Assembly (NCBI GenBank): GCA_963556145.1
Contig: OY744462.1
Coordinates: forward strand, 1,922,001-1,986,000
Reading direction: 5' to 3'
Length of the DNA stretch: 64,000 bases
Origin: Hygrocybe punicea
Lineage: Eukaryota > Basidiomycota > Agaricomycetes > Agaricales > Hygrophoraceae
Under the pieces are notes generated by a model, which saw only the letters and a list, made by a program, of their open reading frames with translations, had not been told where the DNA came from and ran no database searches. Position numbers and translations under genes: made by a program. Every line of letters begins with the position of its first letter. Position 1 is the stretch's first letter. This document shows positions 23,122-36,103 of the stretch, piece by piece.

Positions 23122-25616
23122 TCACGTGAGGATATTGAAACGGTTGGGGGACTTTATGAACGTTTTGGGTGTCGGTGTGGACGAGCCGCTTCTGTAGACA
23201 GTTTCGTCGAAACTTTGGGTACGTGTGGGCGTGGAAAATGGGGACAGGTGACGTTCTGACATGGGAGAGAAGGGTGGTGACGGTGGGGTTGAGAGTAGCG
23301 TGTCGATGCTGGATGCAGATTGCGAACGAGGCAACAACTCCGTTGAATCATCCAAGAGAGTTTTAGGACCGGTGTAGAAGCAGAATCTGTTGTGTTTTAC
23401 AAGAATAAAAGAGGGGGTCAAATTTTATTTGGTCAGAACAAAAAAAATTCCAACACCCACTTGTTCAAGAATTGACTGTAATCAGCAGGTGAATTGGTCG
23501 GTGAATACTTGTCGTGGGGTTGTTCCACCAGATTTGTCGTCATCATGAACATCTCCGTGGGTGATGGCGAGACAGAGCGGGATGAACTCGATGGGGAAAT
23601 GATTGACGGTGTCGAATCTTCGCTATCCGCACCAGAGTCCCTCCTCGTAAACAGCGGCGCAGACGACCGCGGAGAAACTCCCATACCAAGACCAACACCG
23701 AATGGGGTCGCGTAAAATGAGTCATCATCTTCCAGAGTCAGGGAATCATGGCCAGAAACTTTTGGAAGCGGTTTCGCCGCCGCCATGTCGTCGGGCGATT
23801 TCGCGAGCGGTGTCCCCGGTGTTGTCCTCCGCACGTTACCGCTCTCACATGATGTGATATCGAAATAGCTTCGTTGGTGGTTTCGGCTATGGCGGCTGCG
23901 GTGGAATGGGAGATCTTCCGCATCAGATCCTATATGGACCACGGGGTGGAAGTCTTCGTCACACAATTCCCGAGGAGAGCCAAGAGGACTACTGCCTCGC
24001 TTGCGAAGTGGCGGGCTGGGGGGTTTGGGGTCTCCGGCTGGGGCCAGCACACCACCTTTTTTAGGCCAGGGTATCGAATTGCGAGAAGGAGGGAACGAAT
24101 GCCTGGTGTCCAGAGAGGGGAGAGAGGGAGGCTTCCAGGGACTTTTGAATGAGGCGTTGAGATCGTATCGAGATGCCAATGATGTGACTTCCTTGAAGGC
24201 GGGAGGTTTCTCACGATTCACAGCGTCCGCAGGGCGGCGAGCAAGATGTGTGGGGTGATAGTCTCCGTATTCCTTTCCGTTCACGACATTCGCCAGCCTA
24301 TTTGTTAAATCCGCAATATCGCTGCCTGAAGATCCTTCTTCAGATTTTGACTTGGTGAACCGTGCGCGATAATTTTGGCCACAGTTGTTGTCCCAGATAT
24401 CCCTTCCCTGAACTGTGTATCTCAACGCCATCAGGAGTGTCTTCTCCTCGATTCGGGCCAACAAGTCGCTCAACCTGATCGAAAAGGTGAATCTATCGAA
24501 TTCTCCACCGTTGAGGGTATGGGTATGCTTGGCCGCGACTTCGCTTGTGGTTTGCCAAGAATCGAACGTGAAGCGGACCGCTATCCACTTGTGGTAGTCG
24601 AAGTTCCGCACTCTCACATTCCCAAGGATGCTCGTCGTATCCTGCGACAGCTTGAGTTCCTCGAGGGCCACATCGGCCCAGGTGTTCACCATTGGCGGCA
24701 TATTTATGACGTTCATCGTCAGCTTGTCCAGCGTGCTGCCCCTGTCAGAATTCCCATATATAAACGACGGGAAATCGTTATCCGTGCCGCTCGTGTCCGT
24801 GGTTGGACTGCCACCCCGAGAAACAGCGAGAGGTTTTTGTTCCGCCAAAAAGAGTTTGACATGCTCTAAACACGCATCAAAGTGAACGGCTTTGGCATGG
24901 GTGGGTGTATTCGGTTCGCTTTTGCTGGGCATGTTGCGGGTGATGATGGAAAGGCTACCGCGAACCTGCGGCTTTGATGATTTTAATGATGACTTGACCA
25001 ATTGACCAGACTTCTTTCGCACAAGTTTCGCTTCGACAGCCGGCGGGATCACAATAGGCGCCGACTGGGATATTTCAGTGGAAGTGACATCAGACAACTC
25101 CGAAACGTTGCCTGGCTGAATGGCAGAGAGCGGGAGATCTGGGGGCAGCCGACGCTTGGCGATTGTGGCGTGCGGACGTGGGGTGTCAATATCTGACACG
25201 TCGTCCGAGGCTCGGCTGGATTGACGCCTTATGTCCTCGCACTGCGAGTGGCGGTGATTAAGCGGTTCCATGCTTGCTTTGAGCACTGCGGGTGTCGGCG
25301 TGGACAGTGCAGGCGGGCACACAATGGGTAACCGTTGGCCTCGAATCCTCCTTGAACGAACGTCGGAGTCCTCAAACGCACATGGAATTTTTTGCGGGGC
25401 GGCGAACGTTGCGTTGTCGGGAGGCGTTGGGGGCTGTACCTTGACGATAGTGGTTTTAGACGAGACTGGTGTGGTGGGGAAGACACTGGAGCGTGAGATA
25501 GATGGCGATCTGCGGGGAATGAGAGGAAGAGGGGCGCTGGCGGTGTTGGAATACCGGGTGTGCATGCGATCTATTGGTGGAGGGGATCTCAGCTGAACGG
25601 TCATGGTGGAACTCAT
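23122..25616 (-). CDS. protein phosphatase 1 regulatory subunit with CBM21 domain (Gac1/PIG type)
   Basis: Targets PP1 phosphatase to glycogen and so controls glycogen synthase. The start is ATG 25,616 (MSSTMTVQLRSPP); an intron at 23,454-23,387 joins two exons into 808 residues. Residues about 242-246 (KAVHF) match the RVxF docking motif for the PP1 catalytic subunit. Just upstream is the conserved VRKKSGQLVKSSLKS block. Residues about 312-420 form a CBM21 carbohydrate-binding domain: NFDYHKWIAVRFTFDSWQT, DRFTFSIRL, then the GRDIWDNNCGQNYRARF end motif with its Asn/Trp/Tyr residues. The remaining C-terminal half is Ser/Pro-rich and probably disordered, rich in SP sites. Domain assignment is firm; glycogen targeting is by family. 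Confidence 0.9.
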
Positions 25617-28051
25617 CAGATTGGTAGCGATACGCAAGCGTCCGTCAAGACCAAGACAGGAAGGCCTAAAAAGAAATAATGGGATTAGCCGTTGCAAATA
25701 AATACTCGGGCAGGCCTAGAGTATTTAACAAGGGCCTACAGGAAGTGTTTGGATCGAGTCCAGGAAATAATTGTACTCGGCGGCGAGTTTTAAAGGGAAG
25801 CCACTATAGGACGTCACAAAAAACTAGGTAATGATGGATAGATAGCGATATTGATCCTACATATTTTCGAGAAGTAAAATGCCGACATGGTTAGATGACA
25901 AACGCTGTCAAGATAACTCTGATAAGCACCTGCGGCCGAGGTGATCTTTTATGGGGTCCAAAGTGGATGCTGAGCAGAAGTTCGGAAGGCCAGAAGGGAA
26001 TTCCGCGTGTGTGTGTTGGCGAAAAATGAGCCAGCGACGATGGACGTGCCGAAGCAGGGGTTCGTCGGGAGCACTTGTGAATAAAAAGGCGGACTGTGCA
26101 GATATCGCAATAAACAAACGCTGGCGAGCGAGTGCTGGAGGGGTCGTCGTGGAGTGCAGGTGAGAAAGGAGAAAGGGGTGGGGCAACCCCAAAAAACCAG
26201 TTCCAGGATCGCGTTGGTGAGCGAATTATATAAAAGCTGACTTGCCGCGGCACAGTCAGCCACCAAATCTGAATTTCAAACAGCCTTGCCCTGACCTGGG
26301 CGACAATCAGGAACTTGGAACGTTCGTCGTCGCCATGGGCGTCAATGGAAGCGGACCGCAGCCTTCCTTTGCTCCGTTGACAGAACACTGTCAGGTCATC
26401 TTCAAGGGCTCTGCTCGGTACAAAAAACGCTTTGGTGACGGCGAATTTTCGAGCATATGATGAAGATGAGCCCCTTATTGCGTCAAGGGTGAACAAGTGG
26501 AGATGATGTCGAAAACATCGCCCGAATGGATCTTAGACTTGCGGGCACCAGTCCTAATCTGGCAAATCGTTTCCTGCCAGCTGGCACCCGCTTTGGTCTC
26601 GACATAATTAACTAATTAACTCAAGCTTTTCAAGGCTGAAGCGCTGAAGGTTGCAGGGGCGCATGAAACAAGTCCCTCTCTTTTATTCACACTTTTGAGC
26701 GCACCAAAATTCCCAGCACCGTAGCTGCAAGACACCAAAATCGTCTGAAGGCAGAGCTGGGCTTAGAGTTAGGCTCTTCCAAGCTCTTAGAACCCTTCAT
26801 TTCCGTACTGTTGTCAATGATCGTCAATCTCGGTACCTATTAGGTGTGCGTTCTCCACATCTGAATTTGGAGTCCTTGAAATGGTCTCTGGCTAGACTTG
26901 TCAACGTTGCGCAACGCACAAATCCAACTACGACTCGTGATCTTGTTCGGCTTTTGGAGAACTTATGTTCGCCAGCAGATGCATTGTACGGCGACAGGTG
27001 ACTACTGGCATGCAAGACTCCTCTTTCACGTTTCAGAATCTTAAAGCCTTTGCGTATCGTCGCGTGACTGTCCTTGGTTCCTGATTGGTGCTTCAATAAA
27101 GTACTTTGAAATGTGGTATGTACAACTGGTCTATGATGCATCCACCATTCGACGTTTACTCGTTCACCAGCGTTTTTACCTGTCACTGAGGTTTTGTTCT
27201 GGTTGCGACAACCAAGCACGACATTTGCCAGCTCCGCCAACATGACCTCATGATCATCGTTATAATATCATTGGGCCACTGGCCGTTCGGATGGGTCTAC
27301 ATTATGGTCTGGAACTTTCCTACGCAATGACAGCTGACCAACCTCCATCCATAGTTAATGAGCAATCTCTCATAACCTTTCAAGCTCAAAACCTACTTTG
27401 TACCTGTACTTGTGCCTCATTCTCACAGGCTTTTTGCCCCGTTGGTCGATTCTGGGAAGATACATCGCTGTCACCTCGAGGCTGTGCTGGCTAATGTCTT
27501 CTCCCCACGTCCGGGTCACCACAATTATCTACCCGGTAAAGTTTTCATGTTCTAATGCGGCAAAGCTACCCCCAAGACGTTACAACGGTGAACCTTTCGG
27601 CCCCGAAGAGCACCCTCGGGGTGTCTTTGTACTCCGTATCAAGTTGGCATCTACACAAGGCCAAGTACCCTGGCCCAGCCCCCCGATGGAGTTCAAAACA
27701 AGCTCCTTTCCCTCCAACGGAGACTTACCCCACATGATATCGTATTTTGAAATCGTGGCCGAATGGCATGAAAACTCCTCGGTATTGCTACTTATCATGG
27801 TCTCGCTGTCTCGATGTCAAGTACTGCCATGAGGAAGTCCGGGCAGATTTTCAAGGATCACATCAATGACGTGGTGACCGGTTATATTTAGCCAATATAG
27901 CGGTCTTCATTCGGAATCGAAACCATTTCATGTTATTCCAGGCCGTGAGGCCTCATTGCCTTGAGCATTCATCTTAATGCCCTGACGATGTCAAACCGTC
28001 GGGGAAGGAATATAGTAAAATAGCCAACACATTTATTCTTGCGACATGCCT
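25617..28051. other. intergenic, no gene supported
   Basis: Several frames of 60-200 codons exist on both strands (for example 26,496-25,891 minus), but none shows a motif, a plausible exon pattern or a known family. The first 300-800 bp probably hold the 5' region of the PP1-subunit gene. Confidence 0.4.
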
Positions 28052-29007
<956 letters not shown>

Positions 29008-29528
29008 GACCGTGACAGAAAGGTGAAAGGCAAAATCGCTCGAGCTTGTGTATGGCGCGTACCTTTTTAAGTCGGAGCTACACGGCGCGTCTTTCCGACC
29101 TGTGATTTTTTTCTTTGCTTGGAAACTTATGAAATTTTGGTTTGCATGAGCATTGTTGGTGAGCTGGTAACTTGTACCGGTATCACAGCATCCAATAACC
29201 AGTTTGTTTTTGCCGACTTGTCTTTGATGAGCGCTCACCTGTGTTCCGTAGGCTGTCCACGATTTTTTTTGCGCTACAACATTTTTGCGCTACAACAAGA
29301 CCCGTCAATCTGCTGGTAACCCGGAGCCGCTAGGAGGGGTTTTGCGCCGCGCTGCATTTGGGATCTATCGTCGCAAGCAATTGTGGACATACTTATCTGG
29401 CCATGGATGAGGATATTGCAACTCTATTTGGACAATTGGACAGCTGAGTTTGCATCTGCACGTTTCTGCTGCAGTTAGCGCGTTATCTCGCCCTCCCTTA
29501 CAACACGTACTCGTATCGTGTCAGTGTC

Positions 29529-30489
29529 ATGCAGTCTAGCGTCGTCAGCCACCCTACACCTCCAATCCAATCATCGATTTGGTTCGATGACGGGAACCTG
29601 GTTCTCCAAGCCGACAACACCCAATTCCGCATACATCGTAGTATCCTTTGTGCATCCTCGACCATCTTCAAAGACATGTTTTCCCTATCCCAGCTCGTTG
29701 CAGGAGACGAAGTTGTGGAGGGGTGTCCAGTTGTCCGCCTCTTGGACTCGGCAGATGATTTGCTGCACTTTCTCAAGGCGATTTATGATCGAGGGTGAGA
29801 GTCAAGATTGTCTTCAGCAAATTATTCAATGGTTCACTGCAATGCCACGGATTAGATATAAATGCAAGGCAGCTGATCTTTCCTCGTTTCCTATGATCTC
29901 GGCATTTCTACGCCTTGGAAAGAAGTACGGGGTCGAGCAACTGTATAGCGAGGCCACGAAATTACTACAACATTGTTGTCCGTCCGACTTTATAGGAGGG
30001 TTTGGTCTGCCTCTCCAGGAACCCGCATTTTATGTTCAGGTCATTAACCTTGCCCTCGAAACTGGCACATCTAGTCTCCTTCCCGCCGCCCTATCGTTCC
30101 TTCTAACACTGTCCTCCCTCTCGACGATCGCCAGCGGATTTTCCACAGCCTCGGGTACCTATTTTCTTCGACATGAAGGTCTAACGATGCTCTGCTTAGG
30201 GCGCGACCGCTTACGTAAAACAGTGCTCCGCATTTTCCATACTGGACCTGCATGTTCTACCAAGGATCGATGCGGTGCTGCGGTGATACAGCTTATGCTA
30301 GTATTGGAGAGAATGGACACTGTTGTCACGCTCCACACTTGTTGTTGGCACGAGCATTTCAAGAAATTCTGCTCCAGTTGCACAGCAGACCTTCGGGTGC
30401 GTTGGCGTGATTGGCAGATGAATGTCTGGAAGGAGCTTCCTTCCTACTATGGTTTACCATCTTGGAAGGAGCTCCTGTCTTCGCCCTAG
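29529..30489 (+). CDS. BTB/POZ domain protein
   Basis: Two exons, 29529-29794 and 29856-30489 (GT-AG intron of 61 nt), give 299 residues. The first 90 residues form a BTB fold: IWFDDGNLVLQADNTQFRIH, RSILCASSTIFKDMF, then DLLHFLKAIYDRG. Exon 2 continues with ISAFLRLGKKYGVEQLYSEA, the helical pair after the BTB in agaricomycete members. BTB proteins dimerise and often act as Cullin-3 adaptors; agaricomycetes have large expansions of this type with unknown roles. Near the C-terminus a cluster of Cys/His/Trp (HTCCWHEHF, FCSSC) is seen, as is usual in these paralogues. No nuclear or membrane signal noted. Confidence 0.87.
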
Positions 30490-30796
30490 CATTCAACGAC
30501 AGGTGTTAGTGCCCTCGTTGGTGCCCTGCGCAACAGGTCCTCACGCCTGTGTTTAGATCCCGGAAATACAATGGATCGAGGGAGAAACTATTGTAGGCTT
30601 GAGACTTATTTCTTGTTGGACTGCATCCTCACTCGATTTTTGGACTACTTTCCTTCTAGTAAGATTGTGCCATCACCCTTCTCTTATCACAAGGTCATGT
30701 ATGATATAGTAACCGTAACTACATCTGGCTTGCGACTACGTGTTGGTTCTGTACGTGGGGGAAAGCTTTGAGGGAGTTAAATGTGATAATCATACA

Positions 30797-31990
30797 TCAA
30801 AAAGCACAGCCCAATGTCTCCTCGTTGACCATCCACGACCTAGGAATCATGACTTCCCCGCTCTTACCGGCTTCCATTACCTCCTTCACACTCTCCGGTA
30901 TTGGCCTGTATTCGGCTTCAGGAAGGAGCAGCCTCAAATAATCAATGCCCAGGTGCTTAACGACGTTCCGCACATTCTCTATGCGCGAAAGCGCTCTATC
31001 TCCTCTTTTTCCGCTTGGATAATTTGGTATGATTCTCTTCTGGATAGGATAGAACATGTCGTCGGTGCATCGGAGTAGGCATGTCAAATCCAGTGACTGA
31101 AGTCCCAGTGTAGCCGGTGCTGGTTTCGTCGGAGATATTGACCACATTGTAATCCTCCTCGCGCTACCCGTAATATGCACAAACGAATAGGAGCTGGTTA
31201 GTGATGGCAAATATGTTTCATTCACGACAAACCGGCGATGTCACCAATAAATGGGAGTTCCCTCACAACTTCAGTGTTATCGTCCGGTACACAGAAAACG
31301 AACCAGTTCTGGCGCATTCTTGCAGATGGCAGACACATAACGGGGGTAGCGGACTTTCGATACTGTGCCTCAATCGTTTTCCAGAACAGCTCACAGTATA
31401 TCCAGTAGTTGACAAGGGCAAGCGAAACATTGTTGCACACTGTAATCATGTCACCTTCCTCTGATGACAACCCGCATTGTGGTTCCAGGATGTCTGCCAA
31501 CTGGTCGATGACTTGTCGTGCTTGGGGCAAGTTTTGAAGGTCTTCCTTTTCGAGCGGGGAAACGTTTAGTGCTAGGTTTAGGACTGCTTCCGGTCCATTT
31601 TTGATGGCGGTATGGAGTTGTGCGATGTTCTGGGTGGATCGGACAGAATGGGCTGAAAGAGCGCGGGCCTTGACGGCGAAGAGAATAGGGTTGTAGGTGC
31701 GTAATCTGAGGAGCTGTTGTGGTGTTGGGGAACCACAGTAAGTGTGTAGAATGGAAGAGGTGAGGATGAGCGAAAGTCTGGGAGGTTGTGGATGTATCCC
31801 GGGAGAGATTGGAGGAGGCAGTAAGGGAGACGGTCCAGCATAGTTGCGGACGAAATCGGACAGCAACCAAACAGTTTTTCCCCATGTTTTTCGCACTCGG
31901 ATTAGGTTCCGCTCGTGTCTTCCGCTGGCTTTGAAGGCGAGATTGTATGCGTGCTTGTATGCGTTGTTTGTGAACTCTGCGCCAACAGAA
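30797..31990 (-). CDS. unknown protein, at least two exons
   Basis: A frame from about 31,990 (AYKHAYNLAFKASGRHERN region) or ATG 31,896 runs to 31,222, and a second from about 31,225 to 30,797. The first encodes a Pro-rich N-terminal part, then ARALSAHSVRSTQNIAQL and acidic helices ending FVFCVPDDNTEVVRELPF. The second encodes SARRITMWSISPTKPAP, LRCTDDMFYPIQKRI and a C-terminal EVMEAGKSGEVMIPRSW. The frame change near 31,225 should be an intron, but I could not fix its ends. I do not recognise the family. Codon use and the absence of stops over about 1.1 kb support a real gene. Confidence 0.5.
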
Positions 31991-32279
31991 TTCGAATGGA
32001 TGAGGCCTCGATGAGGACTAACCCTGTCGAGATCTCACACCCTCACCAATTCTGCTAGGCCTAGACGGCTTGTGGCATGCGCCGGGTTGTTCTCCTATAA
32101 TGTCCACCCTAGATCCGAGTCGTTGGCGTAACACAACGTCGAACTGCAAACGTGTCCTCCCAGACGACATCTACCGTATGCACCCTGTGGAATACATGCC
32201 ACTAGTGGACCTTCGACACTCACATAGTTTATGGACTGACAAACGTAGGGAGACTGTCTGTCATTCCAAGAATCGGTGA

Positions 32280-33165
32280 AGGTGGACTGAATTTGATATC
32301 GGAGAACATGTTTCCCCGTCAAAATTCTTACTGGAGGCCGAAGGTACGGGGGCGAGGTAGTTCGAATATCTTGTTTACCTGCCTCGACCAGCAACGTGCA
32401 TCAGCGCCCGCGGCCGCCTGTTGGTCTGAACATATTCGAGATCCTGGAAAGATGACATAGACCACTTTACACACTGCACAACGCTCGGCACAATACATTA
32501 CGTGTACACTAACTCTCGCGCCGAATTTTGTTCCATCTGTCCTGGATCCCCTATATAAGGTGTGTAATGGCTCTTGCCCGTCTCACTCGCCCTACATCTC
32601 ACCACCAAAGGTCAACTTCTCACTAAATTATCTCCAGTGCCCTATTTACCTCTGCCACGGACAGATAAAGACAACAATGACGGTTTCACACGTTTGCCTC
32701 GTCGTCACCCCGGCCCAATTTCAGGCAAGGAAAACATTTTATACCACAGTCCTCACCACTCTCGGCTACCAAGAATGGCAATCCAAGGAAAACTTCATCG
32801 GCTTTGCCAAGGCTTCAGGCACCCCTGATTTCTTCATCACCGCCAAGGACCCGAGCGTAAGAGAACCCACGAAGAACGTCCATTTTGGATTTAAGGCTCC
32901 CGACAGGGAGACCGTGGATAAATTCCATGCGGCAGCCTTGTAGGTCTTGTCGATGAGTGTGAAACTCGATGCTGACGATGCGTCGCGTAGGGCTGCCGGC
33001 GCCAAAGACAATGGAGCCCCTGGTCCTCGCGACTATGTACCCAACTGTTACGTAGGATTCGTGCACGATGCCGCTGGCAATAACGTGGAATGTGCCCATT
33101 CTTGAAGTAGTGAACGATCATATGAGGGAAGAAATATGTGTAATATATTGTAATGCTATCCGAAA
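32280..33165 (+). repeat. segmental duplicate of 59,590-60,465
   Basis: Promoter, gene and 3' flank match the region 59,590-60,465 with few substitutions and small indels. Traces of the match extend upstream to about 32,205 and 59,410 (CGACACTC...GACTGACAAA). The copy here lacks the stretch corresponding to about 59,475-59,590. Confidence 0.88.
32677..33105 (+). CDS. glyoxalase/bleomycin-resistance fold (VOC) protein, copy 1
   Basis: Two exons, 32677-32939 and 32991-33105 (GT-AG intron of 51 nt), give 125 residues, the usual size of a single-domain VOC protein. It begins MTVSHVCLVVTPAQF with the early His, has RKTFYTTVLTTLGY, then NVHFGFKAPDRETVDKFHAAAL. Exon 2 ends HDAAGNNVECAH, where the Glu is the usual second metal ligand. 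Members are small metal-dependent isomerases, lyases or dioxygenases; substrate unknown. A CTATATAAGG TATA box lies near 32,550, about 127 bp before the ATG. The whole unit, promoter included, is duplicated at 59.4-60.5 kb. Confidence 0.88.
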
Positions 33166-33519
33166 AGAATATCTTGATTATCCTGCAGCTTCTAATTGAC
33201 TCTGCTTGAATCGCACGTCAGGATTAGCCAGTCGGGGTGAGTAGAAGAATGACTTGATGGCTAATTGACTCTGCTCATGTGGTGCATGAGGAATAGCAAA
33301 GAATTGGAGCTTGTCCCTTCTGGCTTGGAGCCAGGAGTCCATGAAAAATGTTTTTTGTAATTTGAAGTACATTTGTGGCGTACGATCGGTAAAAAGTCTA
33401 TGTGGAAATGGGAGATTCAATGGGTTCAAAAGAAAATGTTCAGGAGTGAGAAAGAGAGATGGGAGGAAGGCACAGAATGTGTGAAAAAGGGAAAGGAAGG
33501 AAAGAAGAAAGACAAAGGA

Positions 33520-33721
33520 CTCAATGAGAAACTACGGCGTCACTGTGTACCAGTGCCTGCAGCAGGATTGGTTTTTTGCGAATATAAATTTGAAACACGG
33601 AGGAGGACCAGCGGCCGGCAGCCTGTATGATGTGAGGCGCGGCACCGGCAATGGTGAGAGATGTTGTGCCTCCGGCGTGCATGGATTGCCCAGCGACACT
33701 GACAGGGTAGTCACCATCAGT
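33520..33721 (-). pseudogene. tyrosine recombinase, C-terminal catalytic piece (split gene)
   Basis: The minus strand reads GQSMHAGGTTSLTIAGAAPH then QAAGRWSSSVFQIYIRKKPI. This is box II of tyrosine recombinases: in related elements H-S-x-R-A-G-G is followed by GRWSSxxFxxYIR, with the Tyr nucleophile. Here the expected His reads Gln and the expected Arg reads His (CAC, one CpG transition from CGC). The piece is separated from the N-terminal part (34,358-34,980) by the fold-back element. The gene is therefore dead in two ways. Confidence 0.7.
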
Positions 33722-34357
33722 AAAACCTGATATTACTTAATTTTGTCTTAGGGTGTCTTAGTGCATCTTGATCTTCTTAAAATTTGTAATTAAGATGATC
33801 AAGAAACTGTACCTACTTAGGCCAAGACAAATTTTCTTAATTTGTCTTAATTGTAAAAAAGTTGAGGTAGGAGAAATGTGAGTTGATGGCTTGAAAAAGC
33901 CTTTGTCTTGGTAGAATTTGCACATTTTAGGTAGAGATAGTGATGAAAATTGGACTGCTTACAAGCAGTATAAAATTGGGATTAAGACCGACTAAGACAA
34001 TTAAGACATTAAGACACCAACTCAACTAAAAGGTAAAATTGTCATGTGGGAAGTCTTAATCTCTTAGATTGTCTTAATTGTCTTAGTCGGTCTTAATCCC
34101 AATTTTATACTGCTTGTAAACAGTCCAATTTTCATCACTATCTCTACCTAAAATGTGCAAATTCTACCAAGACAAAGGCTTTTTCAAGCCATCAACTCAC
34201 ATTTCTCCCACCTGAACTTTTTTTACAATTAAGACAAATTAAGAAAATTTGTCTTGGCCCAAGTAGGTACAGTTTCTTGATCATCTTAATTACAAAATTT
34301 AAGAAGATCAAGATGCACTAAGACACCCTAAGACAAAATTAAGTAATATCAGGTTTT
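33722..34357. mobile_element. fold-back (palindromic) element, 636 bp
   Basis: Two arms of about 290 bp are reverse complements with few mismatches: left 33,722 to about 34,010, right about 34,070 to 34,357, with about 60 bp between them. The ends read AAAACCTGATATTACTTAA and its complement. The arms carry many GTCTTA/TAAGAC units, a probable internal repeat. There is no coding capacity. It sits inside a tyrosine recombinase gene, since the reading flanking both sides is recombinase. A target duplication was not clear; the bases just outside (CATCAGT and CCTGATG) extend the palindrome imperfectly. Confidence 0.93.
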
Positions 34358-34980
34358 CCTGATGTATAAGGTGCGCAAGCATTTGATGAACCAAGAATGG
34401 TGGGGGATGCTCCCCTTGGCCTTGAGCCAGAGGGGTGCATGGAAAGGAAATAGCAGATCATGTGAAAAAAGATAACTAGAGAAAAAATGGTAAGGGTCAT
34501 GGTCTCCAGCATGTTGGACATGGATGACGTTGCCCTGGAAAAAGGAGTTGGCTTTGTGGGTGGGCAGGGTGTAGCTGTAAGTTGAGGCAGTGAACACAAT
34601 GGTGTGACGGAGTGACAGTTTGCAAGGGTCTTGTATCTTGACGTTATCGGGATAAGTCAGTTCCCCAAGGTGGAGAAGGGCAAAGAAACCGGTCAGGAGT
34701 TGCGCGATGAAAAGCTTGTCATCATGGGGCAAGTCAGTGTGGATGTAGGAGACCGTGAGGGAAAGGTTGATGTGCGAAAGGGGGTCTTTGTGGGTTGGTG
34801 AACTGTAATGGCGCTTGCAGCTGGCAAGCGTACCATATGAGAGACCAGAGGGCTGTTCTGGTGTTTGCGTGCATCTGGGAAATGATCCTCTAGTTGGTTA
34901 ATGATGCCAGAGAGGTAGCTATCTGTTGGGAATAGTGGCCGAATAGTCAACAGTCCCTGTAGCATCAGCAAAAGTGCAGA
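34358..34980 (-). pseudogene. tyrosine recombinase (DIRS/Crypton type), N-terminal piece
   Basis: The minus strand carries, in shifted frames, SYLSGIINQLEDHFPDARKH, then FALLHLGELTYPD (box I region; the usual Arg of LLRLGE reads His here), FTASTYSYTLPTHKANSFFQG and SWFIKCLRTLYIRK. The same order occurs in the intact-looking recombinase at 53.75-54.6 kb, which gives LLRLGELVWPD at box I. Frames change near 34,735. The segment ends exactly at the fold-back element and resumes at 33,721. Confidence 0.72.
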
Positions 34981-35319
34981 ATCGTTGCAAGGTCAGGTGA
35001 CCCATCTAAACACTTGGCATGCTGGTATGGGCAGGCAAGGATCGGGTAGATGGGTGGTAGGCATACAATGTGGCACCAGAGTCGGATCTGTTATAATCAC
35101 TGCCAAGACGAAAGCTGGATGGGGTGAGGTTGGATGTACTGACAATGACTTGGAACATGAGCCATTTATGACAGAAGATTGCATACTGTATGTCAGGCTC
35201 CTTCCAAGCCGGATTTCAGAGGGTGAGAGAGGACGGTACTACATCATAGATGGGACATCCCGAGATTGTGTCTTATTTTAAAACTCCGTAACTTTGTCCT
35301 CTCGACCCTCTTCAATACA

Positions 35320-35825
35320 GCTTGCATAAAACATTTGTAAACAATCCCATCACACCGTTACTCCATCCTGATTTAGTATATCCTGATCTAGTCATCACCT
35401 GCTCGTACTGCCTTCGACTTGACATGCTCAATGTACAGGCAGCAGCAGCCATTTTACAGTGCATCTATGACCACAAAACTACTATCCATGAGCTTCTTTC
35501 CTTTGTCCTTCATAGTTCCTTCTTCCAAGACCATCCACTTGTTGTAGAGATCATGACACATCCAATCACAATAATTGATGCTCTCTATGATTGTCTGTGC
35601 TTGCACAAACCTGTCATTGATTGGGCACTCAGTTTGGCATACCAGTCTCAATGTAAGTGTCTTCCCAGCTCCTGTTGCCGCAGTGAGAATGACATCTTTT
35701 TTCTGTTGTAGGAGTGCATCTACTACGTGCAACTGCCACAGACAGGGAACCTGTCCAAATTGCTTTTTGGTAGCCTTCCATAGCTCTTCCAGTGAGGGGG
35801 CGCGTCCGGGGGGATTGACTGCCAT
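35320..35825 (-). pseudogene. truncated DEAD/RecQ-type helicase, N-terminal part
   Basis: ATG 35,825 starts MAVNPPGRAPSLEELW, then QFGQVPCLWQLHVVDALLQ and the Walker A motif LTAATGAGKTLTLRL (GAGKT near residue 52-56). The Q-motif-like QL and P-loop are of superfamily 2 helicases, found in many copies in agaricomycete genomes. After the P-loop the similarity is lost through a frame change (reading CDWMCHDLYNKWMVLEEGTM) and no DExH or later motif is seen, so only a fragment remains. It follows the Plavaka gene on the same strand by about 280 bp. Confidence 0.6.
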
Positions 35826-36103
35826 TTCATACAGGGGAGGACTAAATTTTGCTATAGCTATTCTACTTTTGGAAGCGTGACATTGTTTATAAATGTTTTG
35901 TGCAAGCCGTTGTAGAGAGGGTCGAGGGTAGTAAAGTTGTGGAGTTTGAAATTTTTGTGATGCGGAGTCTCTAAGTCTCGGAAACATCCTTCACCTGCTA
36001 CTGGGATGCAGCCCTCATTCTCTCTACATCGGCTTGGTAGGAGCCTGACTGTATGTAAGATTTCCGATTTACAAAGTGAACGGACACTGTGAATGCAACA
36101 AGA

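Noticed and set aside
25891..26496. 201-codon minus-strand frame upstream of the PP1 subunit gene
   Set aside because: No motif and several overlapping open frames; more likely the 5' region of the neighbouring gene.
27291..27832. Plus-strand frames between the PP1 subunit and ADK1
   Set aside because: Overlapping, without domain, codon pattern or intron signs.
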